Positions 1 through 9,872 of a stretch of 40,656 bases of DNA are shown piece by piece. How positions within the stretch are numbered: position 1 is the stretch's first letter; each line of letters opens with the position of its first letter. The stretch is from an uncultured Collinsella sp. Lineage in GTDB: Bacteria; Actinomycetota; Coriobacteriia; Coriobacteriales; Coriobacteriaceae. The position numbers were made by a program, and so were the translations under genes. The stretch is from contig CATZRJ010000012.1 in NCBI GenBank assembly GCA_958423535.1, forward strand, positions 1 to 40,656, given 5' to 3'. A model generated the notes under the pieces. It made no database searches and was not told the DNA's origin. It saw only the letters and a program-made list of their open reading frames with translations.

Positions 1-2
1 CC

Positions 3-983
3 GAGCTGCTCACGCGCGATCCCGAGTTTAAGGGCTACATCAACGACGTGGGCGGGCCGACGGCAAACTTTAGCCGTCCCGCCTGCGACAAGCAGCTCAA
101 GCACGGCGTATGCAAGAACAAGCGATGCCTGTGGCCAAGCGTGTGCAAGAACATGGTGGTCGACGAGAGCGGCTACACACAGCTGCTGCGCGACCTACGC
201 CAGCTGCCGGGCGTCAAGAAGGTCTTCGTGCGCAGCGGCATCCGCTTCGACTACACCATGGCCGATGCCTCGGACGAGTTTTTGCGCGAACTGCTGGAGC
301 ACCATGTCTCGGGCCAGCTGCGCGTAGCACCCGAGCACGTGAGCGACGCGGTGCTGTCCGTGATGGGCAAGCCGAGCCGCGCCGTCTACGATGCGTTCTG
401 TCGCAAATTTGAGCGCTTGAACCGTGAATACGGACTCAAGCAGTACGTTGTGCCGTACCTCATCTCGAGCCACCCCGGCTCGACGATGAAGGAAGCTGTG
501 GACCTTGCCGAAGCCGTGCGCGACATGGGCTACATGCCCGAGCAGGTGCAGGACTTCTACCCCACCCCGTCCACCATGTCGACCTGCATGTACTACACCG
601 GCGTGGACCCACGCACCATGCAGCCGATCTACGTGGCACGCGACCCACACGAGAAGGCCATGCAGCGTGCGCTCATCCAATATCGCAAGCCCGAGAACTA
701 CAAGCTTGTGCGCGAAGCACTGGAAAAGGCCGGTCGCCGCGATCTGATCGGCTACACCAAGCATTGCTTGATTCGCCCCGTGCCTCCGCGCCCGGGCGAG
801 ACATCTGCTGGCGGCGGACACGGCACCGGCAAGAAGGGCGGCAAGCCGCACGGTGGCGCCGCCGGCAAGGGACCCAAGGGCAGCAAGGGGCACAGCGGCA
901 TGTCGCGCGCGCAAAACACTGCCGGGCGCAATCGCGCGGCCCAGGGGCGTCAGGGCGCCGACGGCGGCGGTCGCCGCAACTAG
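3..983 (+). CDS. YgiQ-type radical SAM protein, C-terminal part (5' end outside window)
   Basis: The reading frame is open from base 3 and stops with TAG at 981-983, so only the last 326 or so codons are present. The visible part matches the C-terminal half of YgiQ-family radical SAM proteins: a cysteine-rich stretch (RPACDKQ, HGVCKNKRC, PSVCKNM), then a TIM-barrel segment with VRSGIRFD, LRVAPEHVS and VPYLISSHPGS, then QDFYPTPSTMSTCMYYTG. The CxxxCxxC cluster motif that would bind the 4Fe-4S cluster and SAM should lie upstream of the window. The last 55 or so residues are a Gly/Lys/Arg-rich low-complexity tail. The physiological substrate of this family is not known. The stop codon overlaps that of the convergent CPBP gene by four bases (CTAG). 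Confidence 0.9.
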   Translation, partial: ELLTRDPEFKGYINDVGGPTANFSRPACDKQLKHGVCKNKRCLWPSVCKNMVVDESGYTQLLRDLRQLPGVKKVFVRSGIRFDYTMADASDEFLRELLEHHVSGQLRVAPEHVSDAVLSVMGKPSRAVYDAFCRKFERLNREYGLKQYVVPYLISSHPGSTMKEAVDLAEAVRDMGYMPEQVQDFYPTPSTMSTCMYYTGVDPRTMQPIYVARDPHEKAMQRALIQYRKPENYKLVREALEKAGRRDLIGYTKHCLIRPVPPRPGETSAGGGHGTGKKGGKPHGGAAGKGPKGSKGHSGMSRAQNTAGRNRAAQGRQGADGGGRRN

Positions 984-1891
984 GGCAGCGGCGCGCTCGC
1001 TGCGTCCATCCCACACGCGTGGCGCAGCGAGCGCATTGCCTCAACGAGGATGACGCCGGCGATAGCGACCGTAATTGCCACGTCGAACGGCGTGTTCACA
1101 AACCAGAGCAACGTCATGAGATACGACCCGGCATTAAAGGCAAAATGCAGCAGGATCGTATAGCGAAGCTTTCCGGTCGTCACGAGCACCCAGCCAAAGA
1201 TGAGGCCGGCGGCACCCGCGTAGCAACCTTGCACCCAATTCATGTGCATAAAACCGAAGATTGCCGCCTGCAACACAATCGCCGCGGCGATACCCCACGT
1301 GCTTGGGGCCGCCCAGGGCACCATGGCGCCGTCCTGCGCGTTCGCACGACGCCGGCGCTTCCAAAGTGGGCGGCACTGCGGATTAAACGCTCGGAGCGAA
1401 AACTCAAAGATGATGCCGCGCACCAGGAGCTCTTCGCAAAACGGAGCGCCGAGCACCGTGGTCAGGACGGCCAGATAGCTCGTGTCGCCCATGCCTGTTT
1501 CCTCGACAAGCTCGCTGTAATCGGCCGCCGCCTCGGGCAACAGCGACAGCACGGCGTCGGTCACGTAGCCAACGACCACCTGCAAGGCCAGGCCAATCAC
1601 GATAACGCAGGCGATGCGTTTCCACGCCCCACGCGCTCCCCCGCCAAGCGGGCGCTCGCCCTGCCAGCGCGCCATAAACGAGCGCGGCCACAGATAGCGC
1701 CACCACAGCAGCGCCATCAAAAACGACGCCGTCTGAGCGGCAGCCTGGAACCATTGGATATCGAGATTGTCGATCGGATAGCCCGTCAGCACCGATACGG
1801 CATCGAGAACCAAAAACAGAACCACGCTCAGGGCTATATCGGCAGCGACAACGCCAAAACAGGCAAGCGCCCACGCCATCGCATTGAGCAT
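980..1891 (-). CDS. CPBP-family intramembrane metalloprotease (Abi/CAAX type)
   Basis: A 303-residue polytopic membrane protein. It carries the three CPBP (Rce1/Abi) signatures: E153-E154 with R158 (CEELLVRG), F212 with H216 (FGFMH) and H249 with N253 (HFAFN), the set expected for an intramembrane glutamate protease. About seven or eight hydrophobic segments are visible, with a basic loop near residues 178-183. The ATG at 1891 was chosen because GAGGAGG lies just upstream; the frame stays open further upstream but has no ribosome site there. Family members process prenylated proteins or peptides, or act in bacteriocin immunity. Nothing nearby gives a substrate, so the role is unassigned. Confidence 0.85.
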   Translation of the reverse strand: MLNAMAWALACFGVVAADIALSVVLFLVLDAVSVLTGYPIDNLDIQWFQAAAQTASFLMALLWWRYLWPRSFMARWQGERPLGGGARGAWKRIACVIVIGLALQVVVGYVTDAVLSLLPEAAADYSELVEETGMGDTSYLAVLTTVLGAPFCEELLVRGIIFEFSLRAFNPQCRPLWKRRRRANAQDGAMVPWAAPSTWGIAAAIVLQAAIFGFMHMNWVQGCYAGAAGLIFGWVLVTTGKLRYTILLHFAFNAGSYLMTLLWFVNTPFDVAITVAIAGVILVEAMRSLRHACGMDAASAPLP

Positions 1892-1942
1892 GCTAACCTC
1901 CTCAAAACCGTTCCCAAGTTCTACCACAACTCGGCAGAGAGC

Positions 1943-1973
1943 TGATCCCATAGGGACGGAGGAAAACGGATCA
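1943..1973. repeat. 31-bp palindrome-ended element, TGATCC family
   Basis: The element begins TGATCC and ends GGATCA, with an asymmetric inner core AGGGACGGAGGAAAA. The same element recurs at 28519-28550 and 28574-28604, and a truncated copy is at 20953-20976. Here it sits between the 5' end of the CPBP gene and the end of the antitoxin gene. Confidence 0.75.
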
Positions 1974-1974
1974 C

Positions 1975-2175
1975 TTATTGATGAGAATCGGGCGCAGTGC
2001 CAAAGGCCCCGCTGGGCGAAATGTCGAACGGAAAGGTGCCGCAACGATTGAACGCGGCGATAAACATGCGAATGGCGTTGGACGGCGTGGTGCCCACGAG
2101 CTGGGTTGCCGCCGCGAAGGCTGCCTTTTCCTCGGGCAAGACCTTCGCGACAACCGGGGTCATGTGTTCTGCCAT
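1975..2175 (-). CDS. RelB/DinJ-type antitoxin-like protein (orphan)
   Basis: A 66-residue protein. Residues 6-50 follow the RelB/DinJ ribbon-helix-helix pattern: a short strand (PVVAKVLPEEK), a helix (AAFAAATQLVG), then TTPSNAIRMFIAAFNRCGTFPFD, which matches the family's T-xS-xAI-xMF...G-xxPF signature. The ATG at 2175 follows AAAGGAAGCGCC, a good ribosome site. Antitoxins of this family neutralise a RelE/YafQ mRNA interferase encoded just downstream. Here the downstream gene is a CPBP protease and no toxin frame is visible, so this is an orphan antitoxin or a stand-alone regulator. An imperfect palindrome upstream may be its own operator. Confidence 0.7.
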   Translation of the reverse strand: MAEHMTPVVAKVLPEEKAAFAAATQLVGTTPSNAIRMFIAAFNRCGTFPFDISPSGAFGTAPDSHQ

Positions 2176-2289
2176 GGCGCTTCCTTTTTGAAACGACGGT
2201 GGTGCGGATAGATGCGGGCCACGCGGCTGGGCGACGGGCTGTGAAGACAACCCGATTGGCCCGCATCTGGAGTTTGTTTCTGCGGCGTT

Positions 2290-2318
2290 GGTATTACTAG
2301 GTATTCCTAAGTATTACC
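2290..2318 (-). promoter_or_regulatory. Candidate antitoxin operator and promoter
   Basis: An AT-rich imperfect palindrome, left arm GGTATTACTAGG and right arm CCTAAGTATTACC, lies about 115 bp upstream of the antitoxin start in otherwise GC-rich DNA. RelB-type antitoxins repress their own promoters through such palindromes. TAATAC on the minus strand could serve as the -10. The assignment is inferred from position and symmetry. Confidence 0.4.
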
Positions 2319-2402
2319 CCGCAGATAGAATACCATACCAGATCCCATGGAGACGGAAGAAAATGAATCATTTTATTGTTGAGTTAGCGTCTGAAATGGC
2401 TT

Positions 2403-2545
2403 TTAGAGCGTAATGATGTCCGAGATATTGAGGGCCCGAGCGTCAGCGGCATCGTGCGTGGCAAGCAGGAGCATGCGGCCGTCGAGCGCCGGCGCCCAGG
2501 GCGCGCGATCGCCCACGGCAAGCGCAAGCTCCGCTGCAACCCCGC
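2403..2545 (-). pseudogene. Possible remnant of an ABC-transporter ATPase C-terminus
   Basis: The last 45 or so codons of a minus-strand frame read like the end of an ABC ATPase: a Leu-rich strand followed by an H-loop-like LLLATHDAADARAL and the closing ISDIITL. No Walker A, signature or Walker B sequence lies upstream in any frame, and the frame dissolves into Arg/Gly-rich nonsense by about 2600. This is best read as the surviving 3' end of a decayed gene; chance similarity cannot be excluded. Confidence 0.3.
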
Positions 2546-3272
2546 CGTCAGCAGGGCCGCCCGCACGCCCATAACTGCCCTCGCCTTTTGATTCGCGCAC
2601 GGCGCGGAAGGGACGCGGCGAACGTCGGCGTATGGCGCGCCCAATCTGGGCATCCGGCGCATGGCGCCCTATTGTCCTGCATATTTTCGCTTGTGCCATG
2701 CATAAATAGATGGGGGCGCCCCTTCCCGTCCCAACGTACCCCCGCTTGGACCGTGCAAAAACCGGAGTATTCAGCATCGCGACCCCCGCCGGCGACGCCG
2801 CGAACCGGGAGCATCGCGCGGCCGGCGTCGCTTTGGGGCACGGCACGGCGCGAAACGCGCGCTATCGCCGCGCCGTACGCCGCCTGCCGACCCAAATCGC
2901 CCGTCGAGGGATCTCGCGAGATCAAATAGACGCTTCCGGCGCGTATGCAGCCACCCCGGCTTGCTGAAAACTCCCGAAAATGCACGGCGCACCCCGGGGG
3001 ACCCGTGCATGCCGTGAAAAAACACGCCCGCATCCAGAACAATGCGAGCGTGAAAGTCAGATGGCAGCAAGGGCGCCAGGCAGCGAGCGGAATCCCGAGT
3101 GTGTCCGCCCGGGCACTGCGGCCACCGTGCGTCAGTAGGGAGCTTCACGTTCTCCGTCTATGCCAGAACCCCGCATACGCGAATCTCCAACTAAGCCGAT
3201 AACCCACATCTCTTGCCGCGACCGCCTCCGTGCTTTTTCGTGAGGGGGCCGGCCCACCTCAAACTGCGCCCA
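2546..3272. other. GC-rich stretch with no convincing gene
   Basis: Several overlapping frames are open on both strands, but all have Arg/Ala/Pro-rich compositions typical of unselected high-GC DNA, none has a ribosome site before its start, and none shows a recognisable domain. Small palindromes are present, such as GGCGCC and CCCCGGGGG. The stretch probably consists of decayed coding sequence or dispersed repeat DNA. Confidence 0.45.
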
Positions 3273-3307
3273 CAAAAAGGGCCCCGAGCATAGTCTGCTC
3301 GGGGCCC
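3273..3307 (-). terminator. Intrinsic terminator of the helicase gene
   Basis: A perfect 12-bp stem (GGGCCCCGAGCA with TGCTCGGGGCCC, 5-nt loop) is followed on the minus strand by five T. It begins about 30 bp after the helicase stop codon. Confidence 0.9.
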
Positions 3308-3340
3308 AAACTCATCTCGCCTTACCGCGCGACGCGTGTG

Positions 3341-5590
<2,250 letters not shown>

Positions 5591-5863
5591 ATGTTGTTGT
5601 TCCTTATCTGCACGCGCAATGGGCACGGCATACGGCCGCGCGGGCGTGCTTGGTAGTGCGCTAATACATACAAAAACGGGTGCGCACAGAGAGGACGTTG
5701 CTCAGTACGCTGGCGATCGCTTTGGCAGCCCTATCACGCGCCGTCCAGACGCAGCAGCTCTAAGCGATGGAGCAGATTCGCCGCGGGTTAGTATACCCGT
5801 ACTCCGTATGCCCCCACGTAAACCACAGATGACGAGGCGGATGAGGCGGGTCTGGGCCGATTG
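5591..5863 (-). promoter_or_regulatory. Leader and probable promoter of the helicase gene
   Basis: This 273-bp stretch holds no gene. On the minus strand TATACT at 5795-5790 is a good -10 candidate, with no strong -35. It would give a 5' leader of about 190 nt, which is long for this genome and recalls the structured leaders of cold-inducible helicase genes. No specific RNA motif was recognised. Confidence 0.3.
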
Positions 5864-5998
5864 TCTCAATCTGTAACAGTTGCTCAGCAAAAACCGGTCT
5901 TAGTGTTACAGATTGAGACAAACCCAAACCTCGCAAAACAAAATCTCGATCTGTAACAGTTAGAGCTCATTTTCCCTGCTAGATGTTACAGATTGAGA
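5864..5998. repeat. Alternating inverted-repeat array A (two 55-bp units)
   Basis: Two units, 5864-5918 and 5944-5998, each consist of the 15-mer TCTCRATCTGTAACA, 25 bp of other sequence, and the inverted 15-mer; 25 bp separate the units. The 15-mers therefore recur every 40 bp in alternating orientation. The array lies in the divergent region between the helicase and copA promoters. See arrays B, C and D. Confidence 0.92.
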
Positions 5999-6072
5999 TG
6001 TCTGGCAGGGACTGCCAACGATTGAGCAGCCGCCCTCATCTGTATCGAAATGTCATACATTTCTTTCTGTAC

Positions 6073-6103
6073 TGGACACCCCCAGGGGGTATGGGTGTAT
6101 AGT
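6073..6103 (+). promoter_or_regulatory. copA promoter with CsoR-type operator
   Basis: TGGACA (6073-6078) and TATAGT (6098-6103) form a promoter with a 19-bp spacer. Within the spacer is the perfect palindrome ACCCCC-A-GGGGGT (6078-6090), the G/C-tract inverted repeat typical of CsoR operators. Apo-CsoR bound here would block polymerase, and Cu(I) would release it. CsoR is encoded at the end of the same operon. Confidence 0.8.
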
Positions 6104-6150
6104 ATCGGCAGGTTAACATTTCCAACGCTACGCCACAGAAAGGAGAAGCC

Positions 6151-8490
6151 ATGGCTCAAGATAAGTTTGACGTGGGCGGCATGACGTGCGCCGCCTGCCA
6201 GGCGCATGTGGACCGCGCCGTGAGCAAGCTCGACGGCGTCCAAAGCGTCGCGGTCAACCTGCTCGCCGGTTCCATGATGGTCGACTACGACCCCGCGCAG
6301 GTCTCCCCCGACGATATCTGCACCGCTGTCGATCGCGCGGGTTACTCGGCCTCGCCCGTCAGTACGGGCACCGAAGCCGCCCCAAACGGCAGCGCGCAAG
6401 CCAGGTCCGGCGCCGCTCATATGGAGTCACCTACCAAAAAGCTGGAGGCCACCGCCTCCGCCATGCGCACCCGTCTCATCATCTCAATCATCTTTCTCAT
6501 TCCGCTGTTCTACATAGGCATGGGGCACATGCTCGGCTGGCCGCTGCCCAGCGTCTTCACCGACCACACCCACAGCATGACGTTGGCGCTCACCGAGCTT
6601 GTCCTGCTCATCCCCATCGTCTACGTCAACGACGCGTACTTTATCAACGGCTTCAAATCACTCGTGCACGGCGTGCCCACCATGGACGCCCTAATCGCCG
6701 TCGGCGCCACCGCGTCGATCGCCTGGTCGCTCTACGCCATGTTTATCATGGCTGACCAGCTGGCCGCCGGGCAGGTTCACGAGGCTATGATGACGGGCAT
6801 GGACAACCTGTATTTTGAGAGCGCCGGCACCATCCTGTCGCTCGTCACCGTGGGCAAATATCTCGAGACGCGCAGCAAGTCCAAGACCGGCGGCGCTATC
6901 GAGGCGCTCATCGACTTGGCACCCAAGACTGCGACCGTCGTTGCCGATGACGGCACCGAGACCGCTGTGGACGTCGACGCCATTCTACCCGGCCAGGTGC
7001 TGCGCGTGCGCCCCGGCGAGTCCATCCCCGTCGACGGCGTGGTGCTCGAGGGCGCCTCCGCCGTAGACGAGAGCGCGCTCACCGGCGAGTCCATCCCCGT
7101 GGAAAAGACCGCCGGCGACACCGTCAACGCCGCCACGGTCAACCGCACCGGATCGTTTACCTTCCGTGCCACGCGCGTGGGCGCCGACACGTCGCTCGCC
7201 AAGATCATCCAGCTCGTCGAGGACGCCAACGCCACCAAGGCGCCCATCGCCCGCCTGGCCGACAAGGTCGCCGGCGTGTTTGTGCCCGTGGTGTTTGTGA
7301 TCTCGGCCGTGACCTTTGCGGTGTGGATGGCACTGACCGGCAGCATAAACGAGGCGCTCACCTCCGCCGTGGCCGTGTTGGTGATCAGCTGCCCGTGCGC
7401 GCTGGGCCTGGCCACGCCCGTCGCCATTATGGTTGGCACCGGCAAGGGCGCCGAGATGGGCATTCTGTTTAAGAGCGCCGAGGCGCTGGAGAACCTGCGC
7501 AGCGTGGGCACCGTGGTGCTCGATAAGACGGGCACGGTCACCCGCGGCAAGCCTGCCGTGACCGATATCGTGGTGGCCACGCGCACTGACGGCTCGCCCG
7601 CCATGAGCGAAAAAGCGTTACTGAAGCTCGCTGCCGCGCTGGAGCGCTCGAGCGAGCACCCGCTGGCCGAGGCGATTATCGCCGAGTGCGAGGCGCGCGG
7701 AATCGTGGCGCGCATGGTCGAGGACTTTGCCGCAGTGCCTGGACGAGGCGTTACGGCGCGCGAGGGGCAGAATGTCATCGCAGCCGGCAACGTGCGCTTC
7801 ATGGGCGAGTTGGGCGCCGCCGCGCCTACGGACCTTGCCGAACAGTTTGCCACCGAGGGCAAGACGCCGCTGTTCTTTGCCAAGAACGGTGAGCTTGTCG
7901 GCACCATCGCCGTGGCCGACGAGGTCAAAGAGACGAGCGCTGCTGCCATTGCCGCATTGCGCAAGCTCGGCGTCGATGTGCGTATGCTCACCGGCGACAA
8001 CCGCGTGACGGCCGAAGCCATCGCCCGCCGCGTGGGACTCACCAGCGAGCAGGTTATCGCCGACGTCCTGCCCGCCGACAAGGAACGCCACGTGCGCGAA
8101 CTGCAGGATGCGGGCGGCAAGGTCGCCATGGTGGGCGACGGCATCAACGACTCCCCCGCCCTGGCGCGCGCCGACGTGGGCCTTGCTATCGGCACCGGAG
8201 CCGACATCGCCAAGGAGGGTGCCGACGTGGTGCTCATGCGCAGCGACCTCATGGACGTCGCCCGCGCCATCGAGCTTTCGCGCGCCACGATCCGCAACAT
8301 CAAGCAGGACCTGTTCTGGGCGCTGTTCTACAACGGCATCGGCATTCCGCTGGCGGCGGGCGTGTTCTTCCCGCTCACCGGCTGGCAGCTCTCGCCGATG
8401 TTTGGTGCTGCGGCCATGAGCCTGTCGAGCGTGTGCGTCGTAAGCAATGCCCTGCGTCTGCGAAGCTTTAAGCCCAAGACGGCGCGCTGA
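6151..8490 (+). CDS. copA: Copper-exporting P1B-type ATPase
   Basis: A 779-residue Cu(I) efflux ATPase of the inner membrane. One N-terminal heavy-metal domain carries GMTCAAC (C13, C16). Eight membrane segments are expected. The transport motif is C414-P-C416, D458 of DKTGT is the phosphorylated aspartate, SEHPLA is the nucleotide-binding HP motif, and GDGINDSPAL is the hinge. The last two membrane helices keep the Cu(I) signatures YN (YNGIGIP) and MSLSS. The start at 6151 follows AAAGGAGAAGCC. It heads copA-copZ-csoR: CopZ should deliver Cu(I) to it, and CsoR should repress all three genes through the operator overlapping the promoter. Confidence 0.97.
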   Translation: MAQDKFDVGGMTCAACQAHVDRAVSKLDGVQSVAVNLLAGSMMVDYDPAQVSPDDICTAVDRAGYSASPVSTGTEAAPNGSAQARSGAAHMESPTKKLEATASAMRTRLIISIIFLIPLFYIGMGHMLGWPLPSVFTDHTHSMTLALTELVLLIPIVYVNDAYFINGFKSLVHGVPTMDALIAVGATASIAWSLYAMFIMADQLAAGQVHEAMMTGMDNLYFESAGTILSLVTVGKYLETRSKSKTGGAIEALIDLAPKTATVVADDGTETAVDVDAILPGQVLRVRPGESIPVDGVVLEGASAVDESALTGESIPVEKTAGDTVNAATVNRTGSFTFRATRVGADTSLAKIIQLVEDANATKAPIARLADKVAGVFVPVVFVISAVTFAVWMALTGSINEALTSAVAVLVISCPCALGLATPVAIMVGTGKGAEMGILFKSAEALENLRSVGTVVLDKTGTVTRGKPAVTDIVVATRTDGSPAMSEKALLKLAAALERSSEHPLAEAIIAECEARGIVARMVEDFAAVPGRGVTAREGQNVIAAGNVRFMGELGAAAPTDLAEQFATEGKTPLFFAKNGELVGTIAVADEVKETSAAAIAALRKLGVDVRMLTGDNRVTAEAIARRVGLTSEQVIADVLPADKERHVRELQDAGGKVAMVGDGINDSPALARADVGLAIGTGADIAKEGADVVLMRSDLMDVARAIELSRATIRNIKQDLFWALFYNGIGIPLAAGVFFPLTGWQLSPMFGAAAMSLSSVCVVSNALRLRSFKPKTAR

Positions 8491-8501
8491 AACACCCGAC
8501 C

Positions 8502-8559
8502 TTGCCCCTCAAACCGTCGCTCGCGTACCCAAGTACGCTTCGCTCCTCTTTCGGGGCAA
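8502..8559. repeat. Palindrome between copA and copZ
   Basis: Outer arms TTGCCCC (8502-8508) and GGGGCAA (8553-8559) enclose an inner hairpin GCGTAC-CCAA-GTACGC (8523-8538). There is no T-run, so it is not a classical terminator. It may set the copA:copZ transcript ratio by partial termination or by protecting a 3' end. Confidence 0.5.
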
Positions 8560-8642
8560 TCTCGGGCACCTCAGTGCACCTTTAAGATGACGCTGTTCAC
8601 GACTAAACTGTCAGATAATCTCAATCGATAAGGAGTACACCC

Positions 8643-8864
8643 ATGCGTTACACAATTAAGACTTCCGGCCTCATGTGCGGCCACTGCGACGCTACTGTCG
8701 AGACGGCACTGCTCAACGTGGCCGGCGTGACCGACGCCGACGCCGATCACGAGACCCAGACCGTCCAGGTGGAGTGCGCCGACACCGTGACCGCCGAGCA
8801 GCTCGCCGCCGCCGTCGAGGGCGCCGGCGAGAAGTTCCACACCCTGTCTGTGACCGCAGCGTAG
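8643..8864 (+). CDS. copZ: Copper chaperone, CopZ-like
   Basis: A 73-residue single heavy-metal-associated domain with a ferredoxin-like fold. The metal loop is GLMCGHC with C12 and C15; the usual Met before the first Thr/Cys is shifted, giving GLM-C rather than GMT-C. It would bind Cu(I) in the cytoplasm and hand it to CopA or CsoR. The ribosome site AAGGAG lies 8 bases before the ATG. The gene is 152 bp after copA and 48 bp before csoR on the same strand. Confidence 0.9.
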   Translation: MRYTIKTSGLMCGHCDATVETALLNVAGVTDADADHETQTVQVECADTVTAEQLAAAVEGAGEKFHTLSVTAA

Positions 8865-8912
8865 CAGCTACCAGAGGCATTCGACCCCATCGACCAGAAA
8901 CGAGGACCCGCC

Positions 8913-9185
8913 ATGATGGCAGACCATAAATCGGTGACCCGCATGCTCAAGACGGCGCGCGGGCAAATCGACGGCATCCTGCGGATGGTGGAGGAAGACC
9001 GTTACTGCGTCGACATCTCCACGCAGCTCATGGCCACGCAGGCGCTCATCGCCCGCATCAACGCCGACGTGCTCAAGGCGCATATCGAGGGCTGCGTGAC
9101 TTCGGCAATCGAATCGGGCGACGAAGACCTCAAAGCCGCCAAGCTCGCCGAGATCGAACGCGTCGTCGACAAGCTCTCCAAGTAA
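8913..9185 (+). CDS. csoR: Copper-sensing repressor CsoR
   Basis: A 90-residue all-helical regulator of the CsoR/RcnR family. The Cu(I) ligands are C32, H57 and C61 (YCVDI, KAHIEGC), the C-H-C set that separates copper sensors from nickel, formaldehyde or persulfide sensors. It would repress copA-copZ-csoR through the G/C-tract palindrome at 6078-6090 and so control itself. Two ATG codons stand in tandem; the first, at 8913, is placed best for GAGGA. Confidence 0.93.
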   Translation: MMADHKSVTRMLKTARGQIDGILRMVEEDRYCVDISTQLMATQALIARINADVLKAHIEGCVTSAIESGDEDLKAAKLAEIERVVDKLSK

Positions 9186-9186
9186 T

Positions 9187-9251
9187 TGGTGCATTGGGGA
9201 CGGGTACGTTTGCACCACCTTGGTGCAGATTGACCTGTCCCCTTTGCACCA
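9187..9251. repeat. 65-bp inverted pair of 31-bp TGGTGCA elements
   Basis: Two 31-bp elements face each other (9187-9217 and 9221-9251) across a 3-bp centre. Each starts TGGTGCA, ends TGCACCA and holds the asymmetric core GGGGAC[AG]GGT. The same element pair occurs at 39306-39370, also 65 bp with a 3-bp centre but in the opposite relative orientation. Confidence 0.85.
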
Positions 9252-9299
9252 AATCGGGTATAAAGGCGTGCAGCATAGCGAAATGAAAGGCAGTTCTGC

Positions 9300-9773
9300 A
9301 TGAATGACTTTATGAAGGGTCGCAACGGCGCCGACGAACTCACCGTCGTGCTGGGCTTCGCAGGCATTATCATCGCGATGATCGGATCGATGGCCCGCAT
9401 CCAGTGGCTCAGCTGGATCGCCATCGCCGTAATCGTACTCGGCGTGCTGCGCGGCCTGTCCAAAAACATCGACGCCCGCCGCAAGGAGAACGATGCTTTT
9501 GTCACGGCGACCGCAAACGTCCCCGGCCTAGGCAAGTTCGTCGCCAGCTTGGGCGGCGGGACTGCAGCTGCCAACGCCTCGCGCACGGCCGGCACCAGTA
9601 AGGAAGACTTTGAACGTGCCAAGCGCACGGCCAAGAAGATGTGGAAGGGCCGCAAGACCACAGCGTACCTTAAGTGCCCTAACTGCGGTCAGATGCTGTC
9701 CGTCCCCAAGGGCAAGGGCAAGATCCGCGTCACCTGCCCCAAGTGCCATGCCAAGATGGAAACGCGCTCCTAG
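9300..9773 (+). CDS. Small membrane protein with C-terminal zinc ribbon
   Basis: A 157-residue protein of unknown function. Residues 17-53 hold two hydrophobic segments (VVLGFAGIIIAMIGSMA and WLSWIAIAVIVLGVL), which form a hairpin in the membrane. A basic linker follows, then a four-cysteine zinc ribbon, CPNCGQ...CPKCH, in the last 35 residues. Zinc ribbons of this kind bind nucleic acid or protein; no partner is suggested by the context. The start at 9300 is preceded by GAAAGGCAG. A clear terminator follows at 9797-9831. Confidence 0.75.
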   Translation: MNDFMKGRNGADELTVVLGFAGIIIAMIGSMARIQWLSWIAIAVIVLGVLRGLSKNIDARRKENDAFVTATANVPGLGKFVASLGGGTAAANASRTAGTSKEDFERAKRTAKKMWKGRKTTAYLKCPNCGQMLSVPKGKGKIRVTCPKCHAKMETRS

Positions 9774-9796
9774 CCGCTACACCATAGGACAAAATA

Positions 9797-9831
9797 AAAG
9801 CCGAGGCCTCGTGTTGAGACCTCGGCTTTTT
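9797..9831 (+). terminator. Intrinsic terminator, probably bidirectional
   Basis: The stem AAAAGCCGAGG-c-CTC pairs with GAG-a-CCTCGGCTTTTT and ends in five T on the plus strand; A-rich sequence on the other side allows it to serve the convergent amidohydrolase gene as well. Confidence 0.9.
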
Positions 9832-9872
9832 GCATGGGGCGACATCATTCGATGAAGCCGTCGCGCCAGCGC

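Noticed and set aside
2548..3148. Overlapping minus-strand frames of 125-164 codons
   Set aside because: Their composition is Arg/Gly/Pro-rich with no domain or start signal; treated as non-coding or decayed DNA.
6777..8303. A 508-codon frame opposite copA
   Set aside because: It is a Ser/Ala/Thr-rich shadow of copA codons, without a ribosome site.
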